A stretch of DNA of 64,000 nt from an uncultured Bacilli bacterium (GTDB taxonomy: Bacteria > Bacillota_I > Bacilli_A > RF39 > UBA660), in NCBI GenBank assembly GCA_934162665.1, contig CAKPJN010000006.1, forward strand, positions 29,233 to 93,232. Direction: 5' to 3'. How positions within the stretch are numbered: the stretch's first letter is position 1; the number at the start of each line of letters is the position of its first letter. The translations under genes and the position numbers were made by a program. The notes below the pieces were generated by a model. The model saw only the letters and a program-made list of their open reading frames with translations. It did not search any database and was not told the DNA's origin. Shown here in pieces: positions 1 to 8,567 of this stretch.

Positions 1-681
1 ACTTATGGAAATTTAGGAGTAGTAAATACATTAACTAGTGGAGATGCTTTTGATTGTGATATTAATGGTGATGAAGCTTTTGACGAGGCAACAGAAAGAT
101 TTTACTATGTAACAGATTTAGACTCGGATACCGCAACATTAATTTATTATAATAATACATCAAAAGAAGTTGCGGATAATACGCCTGCAGGTTTAACAGC
201 ATATTATGCTACAGCAGATGAGAACTGGCACGGACCAGTAAACGCTATAACTAAACTTCCAACTACTACTCAATGGAAGACAACTCTTACAAATACAAAA
301 AGAGCTATAACAACAGAAACAGGAACATCATTAACAACAGGAGGAACACTCCCAACTGACTTTAGCTATGAAGGATATGCTGCAAGGCTTATTACATATC
401 AAGAAGTAAAGGTTGCTTGTGGGTATATAGATACTTCTCAAATTGGTGCATTAGATAATTGTGAGTATCTAATAGAAAATACAAAATTTTCATCTGATAA
501 TAATGGAAATTATGGATATTGGTTAGAAACTCCTACATCATCTGATGCTACAAATGCTTGGTATATTAAAGGTCACGGAGGTAGTAATAGAAATATAGCT
601 AATCGAACTACTTCAGGTAATACTAGTTTGGGAGTACGACCAGTTATAGAAGTAAAAAAAGCAGATATAGATTATAAGTAA
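1..681 (+). CDS. C-terminal part of a surface or pilin-like protein (partial)
   Basis: The reading frame is open from base 1 to a TAA at 679-681, so only the last 226 residues are present and the start lies outside the window. The fragment is rich in Thr, Ser, Asn and Gly. It ends with a block around NYGYWLETPTSS, NAWYIKGHGG and SLGVRPVIEV. That ending resembles the C-terminal domain (DUF6273-like, GVRPVI signature) found on secreted or prepilin-type proteins of gut Firmicutes. No membrane segment or sorting signal is visible in this part. A strong hairpin terminator follows, so this is the last gene of its unit. The extracellular role is inference; the domain name is from memory of the family and was not searched. 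Confidence 0.6.
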   Translation, partial: TYGNLGVVNTLTSGDAFDCDINGDEAFDEATERFYYVTDLDSDTATLIYYNNTSKEVADNTPAGLTAYYATADENWHGPVNAITKLPTTTQWKTTLTNTKRAITTETGTSLTTGGTLPTDFSYEGYAARLITYQEVKVACGYIDTSQIGALDNCEYLIENTKFSSDNNGNYGYWLETPTSSDATNAWYIKGHGGSNRNIANRTTSGNTSLGVRPVIEVKKADIDYK

Positions 682-715
682 GAAATAGAAGATTCTATTT
701 CTTTTTCTTTATACA
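682..715 (+). terminator. Rho-independent terminator after the partial surface gene
   Basis: An inverted repeat AGAAATAGAA / TTCTATTTCT is followed directly by a T-rich tract. It separates the partial gene from mutS. The remaining 140 bases before mutS hold a likely -10 box TATAAT at 801-806 and nothing else recognisable. Confidence 0.75.
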
Positions 716-859
716 TTAGAAATTTTCTCAGGAAAAGATAATAAATTAAATCATTAATAATCAACATCTATTACAACAATATTTATTTTAATTCTTTTAT
801 TATAATAGATAGACTTTATATTAACAATTTGATACAATAAACGTAGTGTGGTGAAGTAA

Positions 860-3406
860 ATGAAACGAAATGAAGTGGATAGAACTAAACTATCTCCTAT
901 GATGCAACAATATATGGAAATTAAAGATAATTATGAAGATAGTATTATCTTTTTTAGATTAGGAGATTTTTATGAAATGTTTTTTGATGATGCAATATTG
1001 GCATCAAGAATATTAGAATTAACTTTAACCGGGAAACAAGCTGGACTTGATGAGAGGGTACCAATGTGTGGAATTCCTCATCATGCCTATGCTTCATATG
1101 TAGACACTTTAATAGACAAAGGTTATAAAGTAGCCATTTGTGAACAATTAGAAGATCCAAAATCAACTAAAGGTATGGTTAAAAGAGATGTCATACAAGT
1201 TGTAACAAAAGGAACTAGAATTGATGAAAACATTGATTCAAAAAGCAATAACTTTATAGCGAATATTTATAACTTTGATTATTGTTATGGAATTAGTTAT
1301 ATAGATGTTTCAACTGGAGAAGTTTATGTTGAATTAATTGAAGGCGAAGAATCAAAAGTAATCAGAGAAGTTGTAAAAAATGGCTTTAAAGAGGTACTTG
1401 TAAATGATACTATTGATAGAGAAATTGTAAATGTACTACGTTCAAAATATAACATATTAGTAACGATTACTAAGGAATTATTAGAAGATGACAACTATGA
1501 TTATATCTATAAAAATTTAGAAGATAGCAGATTACAAATAGTTTTAAAACACTTACTAAATTATATTATTGATACTAAAAAAGGAGATTTGCATCATCTT
1601 CAAAAAGCAATCTTTGTAAAGTCTAGTGAATATCTAGAATTTGATATTAATACTAAAAAGAATTTGGAATTAGTAGAAACATTAAGAAATAGAGAAAGAC
1701 AATATAGTCTATTATGGTTATTAGACAAAAATAAAACAGCAATGGGATCGAGATTTTTAAAACATAATATAGAAAATCCATTAACTAATAAAGATGAAAT
1801 CAATCGTCGATATGATTTGGTAGAAAAATTATCAACTGAATTTATCTTAAGAGATGATTTAATTAAAGAATTATCTAATGTGTATGATTTAGAAAGACTT
1901 GTTGGACGTATTACATATGGGAATTTAAACGCTAAAGACCTATTACAATTAAAAAACTCACTCAAATCATTACCTAGAATCAAGGAAATACTTGAAGAAT
2001 TAAAATTTGATAAAAAGATAGATACCTTAGACGAGTTATATAATTTATTAGAAAATACTATTAATGAAGATGCCCCATTTACCCTACATGAAGGACATTT
2101 AATAAAAGATGGTTATAACAAGGAATTAGATGAACTTAAAAGTATCAGTAGTGGTTCAAAAGATTTTATTCTTGATATGGAACAAAAAGAAAAAGAGCGA
2201 ACTGGTATCAAAAATTTAAAAGTAGGTTTTAACAAAGTATTTGGTTATTATATTGAGGTATCTAAAGGACAAACTCATCTTATTAAAGAAGAATATGGAT
2301 ATGAGAGAAAGCAAACTTTAGCTAATTGTGAACGATATATAACACCAGTACTAAAAGAAAAAGAAAATATTATTTTAGGTGCTGAAGAAAAAATCATTAA
2401 TCTAGAATATAAATTATTTATGGATATCCGTGAAATAACAAAAAGATATGTTGGAAAGATTCAAAAAATATCTAAAATAATTAGCGAAGTAGATATGATT
2501 CAATCATTTTCGATCGTTAGTGATAATAATAAGTATGTAAGACCTATTATTTCAGAAGAAAAAGTAATAAAGATGGTTGAGTCAAGACATCCGGTTGTTG
2601 AACAAGTAATGAAAGATAAATATATTTCAAATGATATTATTATGGATAAAACAACTAATATTTTATTAATAACAGGTCCAAACATGGCTGGTAAATCAAC
2701 TTATATGCGTCAATGCGCAATTAACGTAATAATGGCTCAAATAGGATGTTTTGTTCCTTGTAAAAGTTGTCAGATTCCTGTATTTGATAAAATATTTACA
2801 AGAATTGGTGCAAGCGATGATTTAGTAAGCGGTGAATCTACTTTTATGGTAGAGATGAAAGAGGCTGAATTTGCTTTAAGCGAAGCAACAGAAAACAGTT
2901 TAATTCTATTTGATGAATTAGGACGTGGAACCGCAACATATGACGGAATGAGCCTAGCTCAAGCAATTTTAGAATATATTCATGATAAAGTAAAGGCAAA
3001 AACAATGTTTTCAACTCATTATCATGAACTAACAGTTTTAGAAAAAGATTTAAAAAACTTAAAAAATGTTCATGTATCAGCTATTGAAGAAAATGGAAAA
3101 ATTACCTTCTTACACAAAATTAAACCAGGTGCTGTAGATAAAAGTTATGGTATACATGTAGCGTCTCTCGCTCATCTACCAACATCACTTATCAAAAGAG
3201 CGGAAGATATTTTAAATGTTTATGAGAAAAAGAACATAAAAAAAGAAACATTCACTCAAACATCTTTGTTTGAATTATCAGAAAGCGAATTACCAAAAGA
3301 AAATCCTATAGAAGAAAAGATAAAAGAAATTAATCCGTTAGAAATGACACCAATGGACGCAATAAATTTCTTATACGAATTAAAAAAAGAAGTAAAAAAT
3401 AAATAA
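860..3406 (+). CDS. mutS: DNA mismatch repair ATPase MutS
   Basis: The 848-residue product is a full-length MutS, the mismatch-recognition ATPase that works with MutL after replication. The N-terminal mismatch-binding domain carries FFRLGDFYEMFFDDA near residue 32, which contains the Phe-x-Glu wedge in the GDFYEMF context. The connector, lever and clamp regions follow. The C-terminal ABC-type ATPase has Walker A TGPNMAGKSTYMRQ near residue 612, Walker B LILFDELGRGTATYDG near 690 and the STHYHEL switch. The start follows a GGTGAAG ribosome site. MutS usually sits beside mutL, but here an RSH gene follows behind its own promoter. Confidence 0.97.
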   Translation: MKRNEVDRTKLSPMMQQYMEIKDNYEDSIIFFRLGDFYEMFFDDAILASRILELTLTGKQAGLDERVPMCGIPHHAYASYVDTLIDKGYKVAICEQLEDPKSTKGMVKRDVIQVVTKGTRIDENIDSKSNNFIANIYNFDYCYGISYIDVSTGEVYVELIEGEESKVIREVVKNGFKEVLVNDTIDREIVNVLRSKYNILVTITKELLEDDNYDYIYKNLEDSRLQIVLKHLLNYIIDTKKGDLHHLQKAIFVKSSEYLEFDINTKKNLELVETLRNRERQYSLLWLLDKNKTAMGSRFLKHNIENPLTNKDEINRRYDLVEKLSTEFILRDDLIKELSNVYDLERLVGRITYGNLNAKDLLQLKNSLKSLPRIKEILEELKFDKKIDTLDELYNLLENTINEDAPFTLHEGHLIKDGYNKELDELKSISSGSKDFILDMEQKEKERTGIKNLKVGFNKVFGYYIEVSKGQTHLIKEEYGYERKQTLANCERYITPVLKEKENIILGAEEKIINLEYKLFMDIREITKRYVGKIQKISKIISEVDMIQSFSIVSDNNKYVRPIISEEKVIKMVESRHPVVEQVMKDKYISNDIIMDKTTNILLITGPNMAGKSTYMRQCAINVIMAQIGCFVPCKSCQIPVFDKIFTRIGASDDLVSGESTFMVEMKEAEFALSEATENSLILFDELGRGTATYDGMSLAQAILEYIHDKVKAKTMFSTHYHELTVLEKDLKNLKNVHVSAIEENGKITFLHKIKPGAVDKSYGIHVASLAHLPTSLIKRAEDILNVYEKKNIKKETFTQTSLFELSESELPKENPIEEKIKEINPLEMTPMDAINFLYELKKEVKNK

Positions 3407-3445
3407 TTTAAAAAGCCAAATTTCGGTAAAATTTGTTAAAAGGTG

Positions 3446-3474
3446 TTGACAGACCCGCTTTAAAGTGGTAAATT
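3446..3474 (+). promoter_or_regulatory. Sigma-A-type promoter for the RSH leader
   Basis: TTGACA at 3446-3451 and TAAATT at 3469-3474 are separated by 17 bases. It lies 34 bases before a small ORF with a strong ribosome site and about 200 bases before the RSH gene. The RSH is therefore probably transcribed independently of mutS. Confidence 0.6.
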
Positions 3475-3507
3475 TGATGAAAATTATTGAAAAAAGGGAG
3501 AAAGTAT

Positions 3508-3612
3508 ATGTGTAATAATATATTAGATTATTGTATAACTCTGAATAATATAAAAAATATAAATATTTGTAATATATATTACTTATATTTGCTTTCTTCT
3601 GCTCAAAAATAA
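3508..3612 (+). CDS. 34-residue putative leader peptide upstream of RSH
   Basis: A small ORF starts with ATG seven bases after AAGGGAGAAA, a good ribosome site, and ends with TAA just as the terminator stem begins. The peptide is unusually rich in Ile, Asn, Leu, Tyr and Cys and has no recognisable domain. Its position between a consensus promoter and a terminator, directly before the RSH gene, is the classic geometry of translation-coupled attenuation. That role is inferred. It could instead be a free-standing small protein or not be translated. Confidence 0.45.
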   Translation: MCNNILDYCITLNNIKNINICNIYYLYLLSSAQK

Positions 3613-3657
3613 AACGGTGATTTATGGCATTATGCTGTAATGTGCCGTTTTTTTGTT
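3610..3657 (+). terminator. Terminator/attenuator between leader ORF and RSH gene
   Basis: AAAACGG pairs with CCGTTTT around an inner stem GGCATTA / TAATGTGCC, followed by seven T residues. It lies immediately upstream of the RSH ribosome site GGAGGTG. Because no second promoter is evident between it and the RSH start, readthrough is probably needed for RSH expression. Confidence 0.7.
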
Positions 3658-3676
3658 ATATTTGGAGGTGATTAAA

Positions 3677-5116
3677 ATGAATGAATTAACATTAGATGAT
3701 TTACTTGATAATGTAAAAAAGTATAATGAAGAAGGTGTTAATGAGGTAGCAAAAGCATATCATTATGCAGAAGAATTACATAAAGGCCAGTACAGACAAA
3801 GTGGAGAACCATATATAAGTCATCCACTTAATGTAGCATATATCTTATCAGAGATGCATGCAGATACAGATACAATATGTGCTGGATTACTACATGATAC
3901 ATTAGAAGATACAAATACAACTAAAGAAGCAATAGCAGAAGATTTTAATAAAGAAGTAGCAAATCTAGTAGATGGAGTAACAAAAATAAGCAAGTTAAAT
4001 TTTTCATCAAAACAAGATCAAAATATGGCAAATACAAGAAAGATTATTACTGGACTTACTGAAGATGTAAGAATAATAATTATTAAACTAACTGATAGAC
4101 TACATAATATGAGAACACTAGAATATAAATCAGAATTTAAACAAAAAGAAAACTCAATGGAAACAATGGATATATTTGTACCACTTGCTTATTATATAGG
4201 AGCATATAAAATAAAAAGTGAACTTGAAGATATATCACTTAGATATTTGTATCCAGAAAAATATAAAAGAATAGAAGATATAAAACTAAGAACAGAAGAT
4301 GATAGTAAGAAATGTTTACAGGAAATGTTTCAAACAATAAATGGAATATTAAGTGATAAAAATATACCACATGAAATAAAGATAAGAACTAAGAATATTT
4401 ATGGAATATATAAAAGATTAGAACAAGGACATAAAATATCAGATATACATGATTTATTAGCACTTAAAATAATGGTAGATGATATAGCAAATTGTTATCA
4501 AACACTTGGACTAATTCATTCAAAATATCATCCAATAAATGAAAAGTTTAAAGATTATATATATAATCCAAAAACAAATATGTATAGATCACTGCATACA
4601 ACAGTATTTGGAGAAGATGATAGACTTGTTCAAACACAAATAAGAACATTTGATATGGATAAAATAGCATCATTTGGACTAGCTACATATTGGGATATAG
4701 AAAAAGGAAATGCTAGAGATGTAATGCAAGAAGATTTAAAGAATAAGTATCAATTTTTTAAGAGTTTAGTAGAAATAAATAGAGTATTTGGAGATAATCA
4801 AGAATTTGTAAGGCAAGTAAAAGAAGAATTATTTGCAGATAAAATATATGTATATACAACAAAAGGTGATATTATAGAATTACCAAAAGGATCAACAGCA
4901 ATAGATTTTGCATATAAAATACATTCAGATATAGGAAATACAATGGTGTCAGCTGTAGTAAATGATAAAGTAGTAGATGCAGATTATGTTTTACATAATA
5001 AAGATAGAATAAGGATAATTACAGATATATTATCTTATGGTCCTAGGGAAGAATGGATAGATAAAGTACAAACAACAAAAGCAAAAAGAAAGATAAAAGA
5101 ATTTAGTAGAAAGTAA
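3677..5116 (+). CDS. Short RelA/SpoT homologue with intact hydrolase and degenerate synthetase motifs
   Basis: The gene encodes a (p)ppGpp metabolic enzyme of the long-RSH family, cut short at about 479 residues where RelA/SpoT/Rel have 700 or more. ATG 3677 is chosen because GGAGGTGATT precedes it. The HD hydrolase domain keeps HPLNVAYIL, the GLLHDTLEDT motif and IKLTDRLHNMRTLE. The synthetase domain keeps NIYGIYKRL, DLLALKIMV, FKDYIYNPK and YRSLHT. Where active enzymes have ExQIRT...MHxxAExGxAAHW, this protein has QTQIRTFDMDKIASFGLATYW, so the catalytic Glu is Gln and the following His and Glu are changed. A TGS domain (KIYVYTTKGDIIELPKGST) follows, then a short basic tail with no zinc-finger or ACT domain. 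Hydrolase-only activity is inferred. Confidence 0.85.
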   Translation: MNELTLDDLLDNVKKYNEEGVNEVAKAYHYAEELHKGQYRQSGEPYISHPLNVAYILSEMHADTDTICAGLLHDTLEDTNTTKEAIAEDFNKEVANLVDGVTKISKLNFSSKQDQNMANTRKIITGLTEDVRIIIIKLTDRLHNMRTLEYKSEFKQKENSMETMDIFVPLAYYIGAYKIKSELEDISLRYLYPEKYKRIEDIKLRTEDDSKKCLQEMFQTINGILSDKNIPHEIKIRTKNIYGIYKRLEQGHKISDIHDLLALKIMVDDIANCYQTLGLIHSKYHPINEKFKDYIYNPKTNMYRSLHTTVFGEDDRLVQTQIRTFDMDKIASFGLATYWDIEKGNARDVMQEDLKNKYQFFKSLVEINRVFGDNQEFVRQVKEELFADKIYVYTTKGDIIELPKGSTAIDFAYKIHSDIGNTMVSAVVNDKVVDADYVLHNKDRIRIITDILSYGPREEWIDKVQTTKAKRKIKEFSRK

Positions 5117-5169
5117 AAAATGAGTTTATAGCGATCTCATTAAAAAGACTAAAGAAGAAGATGATAATT

Positions 5170-5622
5170 ATGAATAAAGTAATATATATAGACTTTGATG
5201 GTGTGCTTGTTGATACACCTAATATGATTAATAATGCACTTAAAAACTCTGTTAATAGTTTTGAAACATGTAAAAATTTAGCATGGAATTATTTTTTGAA
5301 AAATTGTAGTGAAATTGAAAATAATTTTTCATGTATAGAAGAAATTTCTAAAAAATATAAAGTCGTAATATTAACTCATGTTTATTCCGAGAATGAATTG
5401 CTCGAAAAAGAAAAATTTATATCAAATTTATTTCAAAATGTTGATTTTGTTCCAGTTCCATATAATATAGAAAAAAATAAAATTGTTAATTCAAAAGGAA
5501 ATATATTGATTGATGATTACTCAAAAAATGTTAATAAATGGATTGAGTCAGGAGGTATTGGTATTCATTTGAATACGGAAAAAAGAATTGATAAATTGTT
5601 AAATGAGTATTTAATAGTTTAG
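5170..5622 (+). CDS. HAD-superfamily 5'(3')-deoxyribonucleotidase-like phosphatase
   Basis: The 150-residue product has HAD motif I at its N-terminus (YIDFDGVLVDTPN), motif II Thr in VVILTHVYS, a Lys in IEKNKIV, and motif III acidic pair in NILIDDYSKNV. This arrangement and the small size fit the NT5C/YorS-type 5'(3')-nucleotidase-like branch, which removes phosphate from nucleotides or similar metabolites. ATG 5170 is preferred over ATG 5161 because the GAAGAAG ribosome site is then correctly spaced. It is the first gene of a five-gene island after the RSH gene, with no clear promoter of its own. The substrate is unknown. Confidence 0.65.
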   Translation: MNKVIYIDFDGVLVDTPNMINNALKNSVNSFETCKNLAWNYFLKNCSEIENNFSCIEEISKKYKVVILTHVYSENELLEKEKFISNLFQNVDFVPVPYNIEKNKIVNSKGNILIDDYSKNVNKWIESGGIGIHLNTEKRIDKLLNEYLIV

Positions 5623-5656
5623 TAATATATAATATTTAATACGAGGAGGAGATAAA

Positions 5657-6964
5657 ATGAAAGAAAATTTAATTGTAAAAATAGGTATTACACCATCAGA
5701 GGCACCATTTAGGATTACATGTTTAAGAACTTTTTTATATATTAATGCTATTGCTGAAAATAATAGTATAAAAGGAGGTAAAAGTAAAATTATTTTTCAG
5801 ATTGATAATACTAATAAATCTAAAATAAGACACTCCAACGAAGAAATTATAGAATTTTATCAAAAAATGAGGATATTACCATCAAAACATTCTGATGTAG
5901 AAATAACAACTCAAACTGATTTAACAAATGAATGTGAAAAATATTTTGAAAAATTACAAAAACTTGGTTTAATTATTCACAATGAAGATGGAACAGATTC
6001 TTTCAATATAAAAAAATATATTGAATTATATGGCTCGATGATTGAAGTTGCTGATGAAGTAAATGGAACAACTATGTTTGATGCTAATTTGTTAACAGAT
6101 AATGATTCTATAATTATAAAAAGATCAAATGGAACCTTTTTATATAACTTTTGTGCTGCCGTTGATACTATTCATTGGGGATTTACTACGTTAATAAGAG
6201 GAAAAAATAAAATGGTAAGTGCTGCATTTCAAAATATGTATATAAAATCATTAGGTTTTGAAACTCCAAATTATTTTCATTTACCATTGCTTTTAGAAGA
6301 AAATAATAAAAATTCGTTTAATATAAATGCAAGATCTGATATTAGAGAATTATTTAAAAATGGTTTTGCATATATGCCAGTTATAAATTATATTTTAAAT
6401 ACTGGATATGGTGATCAAACAGATAGTTATAATTCAATTGATGAGTTTAATCAAAAGTTTGATATTCAGAAAATTCATAAATCAGATTCTCATTTTGATT
6501 TTAATATATTAAAAAAAACATGTAATAGATTTTATCAACATGATATTTCTTATAATGATTATGTGGATATGTTGAAAACACATGTTGAATTGATGAATTG
6601 GCCATACGAAATAATGAATTATTCTGTGATAGGTTATAAACATCAACTTAATCCTCAAAAAATATATCAGTTATATACTCAAATGAATGAACCTAAATTT
6701 GAAGAATTAATAACCGATAATCAGAAGGAAGAAATCTTAAATTTGATTAATTTGTTATTGGTAAATTATGATGACACTATGTCTAAAATATTGAATGACA
6801 AACAAAATAAAAAAGAAAAATTAAAACTTATTAAATATATTTTATCAGGATCCTTTGATGGATTAACATGTGGCGTATATAAGAGTTGTTATGATGATGA
6901 AACATACCAAAAGAGATTATTATATGTAAAAAATAAAATTATTAATGGAAGTGATGATAATTGA
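5657..6964 (+). CDS. Degenerate glutamyl-tRNA synthetase paralogue (GluRS-like)
   Basis: The 435-residue protein follows the GluRS fold from end to end: PSEAPFRITCLRTFLY (HIGH region), IIFQIDNTNKSK (DTD region), DSIIIKRSNGTFLYNFCAAVD, TTLIRGKNKMVSAAFQ, HLPLLLEENNKN, and a C-terminal KLIKYILSGSFDG equivalent to the KLLRxALTG segment. The class I catalytic signatures are lost. HIGG is RITC, and the KMSKS-equivalent KKLSKR is replaced by KNSFNINAR. Normal charging of tRNA-Glu is therefore unlikely. A strong AGGAGGAG site precedes ATG 5657. The TTGA overlap with the next gene shows translational coupling to an S66 peptidase. It could be a biosynthetic aminoacyl or glutamyl transfer enzyme, a binding protein or a decoy. 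Confidence 0.8.
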   Translation: MKENLIVKIGITPSEAPFRITCLRTFLYINAIAENNSIKGGKSKIIFQIDNTNKSKIRHSNEEIIEFYQKMRILPSKHSDVEITTQTDLTNECEKYFEKLQKLGLIIHNEDGTDSFNIKKYIELYGSMIEVADEVNGTTMFDANLLTDNDSIIIKRSNGTFLYNFCAAVDTIHWGFTTLIRGKNKMVSAAFQNMYIKSLGFETPNYFHLPLLLEENNKNSFNINARSDIRELFKNGFAYMPVINYILNTGYGDQTDSYNSIDEFNQKFDIQKIHKSDSHFDFNILKKTCNRFYQHDISYNDYVDMLKTHVELMNWPYEIMNYSVIGYKHQLNPQKIYQLYTQMNEPKFEELITDNQKEEILNLINLLLVNYDDTMSKILNDKQNKKEKLKLIKYILSGSFDGLTCGVYKSCYDDETYQKRLLYVKNKIINGSDDN

Positions 6965-7803
6965 AAACAAAAATAGGAATAATAGCTCCAGCAAATTCAA
7001 TAGTGGGAGAACAAAGTATTTTAAATTTTAAAACCGGAATTAAAATATTAGAAGATAATGGATTTGAAGTTATTATAGGTAAAAATGTTTATTCTACATC
7101 GGATGGATACTGCGGAACTACAAAAGAAAAATTAGATGATATATATGAAGTAACCAAAAAGGCAAAATATATATTATGTGCTACTGGTGGTATTAATTCT
7201 AATAATATTTTGAATGAACTTGATTTTAATAAAATTAAAAACAATATTTTTATTGGTAATAGCAATCCAATATTGTTATTTAATTCTTTTTATAGTATTA
7301 ATAATCAAGTTTCATTTATTGGCCCAAATGTTAAAACTATTGGGAAAATGAAATCTAGTTTTGTAATAGATAGTTTAAAAGACAAAATATTAAATAATTC
7401 AAAAAAAGTAGTAACAGAAGAACAAAATATTGTCATTAAAGAGGGAACTGCATCAGGAATATCTATTGGTGGTAATATTCAATCTTTGAGAAGAATAATA
7501 GGTACAAAATATTTTCCAAATGTTGAAAATTCTATATTTTATATTGAAGCAGATCCTACAGAAACAAATCATACTGAGTTTTATAGTATTATTAATCAAT
7601 TTATTCAAGCAAATGTTTTTGAAAAATGTAATGGTATTATTGTTGGTAGCTATGATAGTTTAAATTTTATAAAAGATGTATTTAAAAATTTTAATCTTCC
7701 AATCGTAATGTGCAAAAATATGGGACATAATGTTAATAATAATATGATGCCTATTGGTAAAAAAATTGAAATAAAAAAAGATGGTAGTATTGACGAATTA
7801 TAA
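6961..7803 (+). CDS. S66 family serine peptidase (MccF / LD-carboxypeptidase-like)
   Basis: The 280-residue protein matches peptidase family S66. The nucleophile Ser is in the elbow FIGNSNPILLF (usual form GYSD). The conserved Glu lies in IFYIEADPTE after GGNIQSLRRIIGT. The catalytic His is in CKNMGHNVNNNMMPIG. All three catalytic positions are present. S66 includes murein LD-carboxypeptidases and MccF, which cleaves aminoacyl-nucleotide toxins such as processed microcin C. The TTG start overlaps the stop of the GluRS-like gene as TTGA, with GGAAG upstream. Context favours an MccF-like role on an aminoacyl compound over cell-wall recycling, but this is inference. Confidence 0.8.
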   Translation: MKTKIGIIAPANSIVGEQSILNFKTGIKILEDNGFEVIIGKNVYSTSDGYCGTTKEKLDDIYEVTKKAKYILCATGGINSNNILNELDFNKIKNNIFIGNSNPILLFNSFYSINNQVSFIGPNVKTIGKMKSSFVIDSLKDKILNNSKKVVTEEQNIVIKEGTASGISIGGNIQSLRRIIGTKYFPNVENSIFYIEADPTETNHTEFYSIINQFIQANVFEKCNGIIVGSYDSLNFIKDVFKNFNLPIVMCKNMGHNVNNNMMPIGKKIEIKKDGSIDEL

Positions 7804-7804
7804 T

Positions 7805-8500
7805 ATGATTGAAATAATCTTAAAAGAATTTAATAAAAAAGAGGTTGCACATTGTTTTTCAATAATTTTGAGAATTTGGTATGAAAGAGAAAATATCAAA
7901 TTAAGGAATAAGAATATTTCTTTTGAATTGACTCAAATGGATGGATTTAGCGTTGCATATAATGAGACCTATATTTTAAACATTAAAAATAATGAATATA
8001 AAATAAATGATATTGAAATGAACAAATTAGTTGAAAAAATATATAAATATTATGAAATAACTTATCCAATAAATTATGATTATAAATTAATAGATCCGGT
8101 TTATTTTTCGCTGTTTTTTTATGATTTATTAGATAAAATAGTAAATGTTAAATATGATACTATAAGATTAGATGATATAAGATTATTAAGATATAAATCC
8201 AAAGCGGTTAGTTTAAAGGAATCTGAAAGATATAAAGCATTATTAAATAAAAATTATAAAATGTTTTCACCATTTAGCTCCAATTTAGTAACAGATACCC
8301 CAAGAGAAAGATTAGAAAATATTCTTGAAAGTGTTAAAAAAAATAAATATGGTTATAACAATAAATATGCAATTTTTTATAATGATGAACCTTATATTAG
8401 AGATGGGCAACATAGGGTATCAGTCTTAAAATATTTATATGGAAATATTGAAATAAAAATCATAAGATTTTATTTGAAGGATAATTATTTTTATGAATAA
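7805..8500 (+). CDS. ParB/SerK-like domain protein with a DGQHR motif
   Basis: The 232-residue product has no homologue I can name over its first 190 residues. Near the C-terminus it has IRDGQHRVSVLKYLYGN followed by a beta strand IEIKIIRF. The DGxHR motif is typical of the ParB-like fold used by ParB/Srx proteins and by SerK/SbnI-type small-molecule kinases, and of uncharacterised proteins in glycan clusters. The ATG two bases after the previous stop is chosen; an upstream in-frame ATG at 7781 would overlap the peptidase gene. Neither has a clear ribosome site, so coupling to the upstream gene is likely. ATP-dependent kinase activity is possible but unproven. Confidence 0.5.
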   Translation: MIEIILKEFNKKEVAHCFSIILRIWYERENIKLRNKNISFELTQMDGFSVAYNETYILNIKNNEYKINDIEMNKLVEKIYKYYEITYPINYDYKLIDPVYFSLFFYDLLDKIVNVKYDTIRLDDIRLLRYKSKAVSLKESERYKALLNKNYKMFSPFSSNLVTDTPRERLENILESVKKNKYGYNNKYAIFYNDEPYIRDGQHRVSVLKYLYGNIEIKIIRFYLKDNYFYE

Positions 8501-8567
8501 TAAATATTCATAAGAAAATTTGGTGTAATATCGTAAGTTGTATTAAGAGAAAGGATTGTCAAAATTT

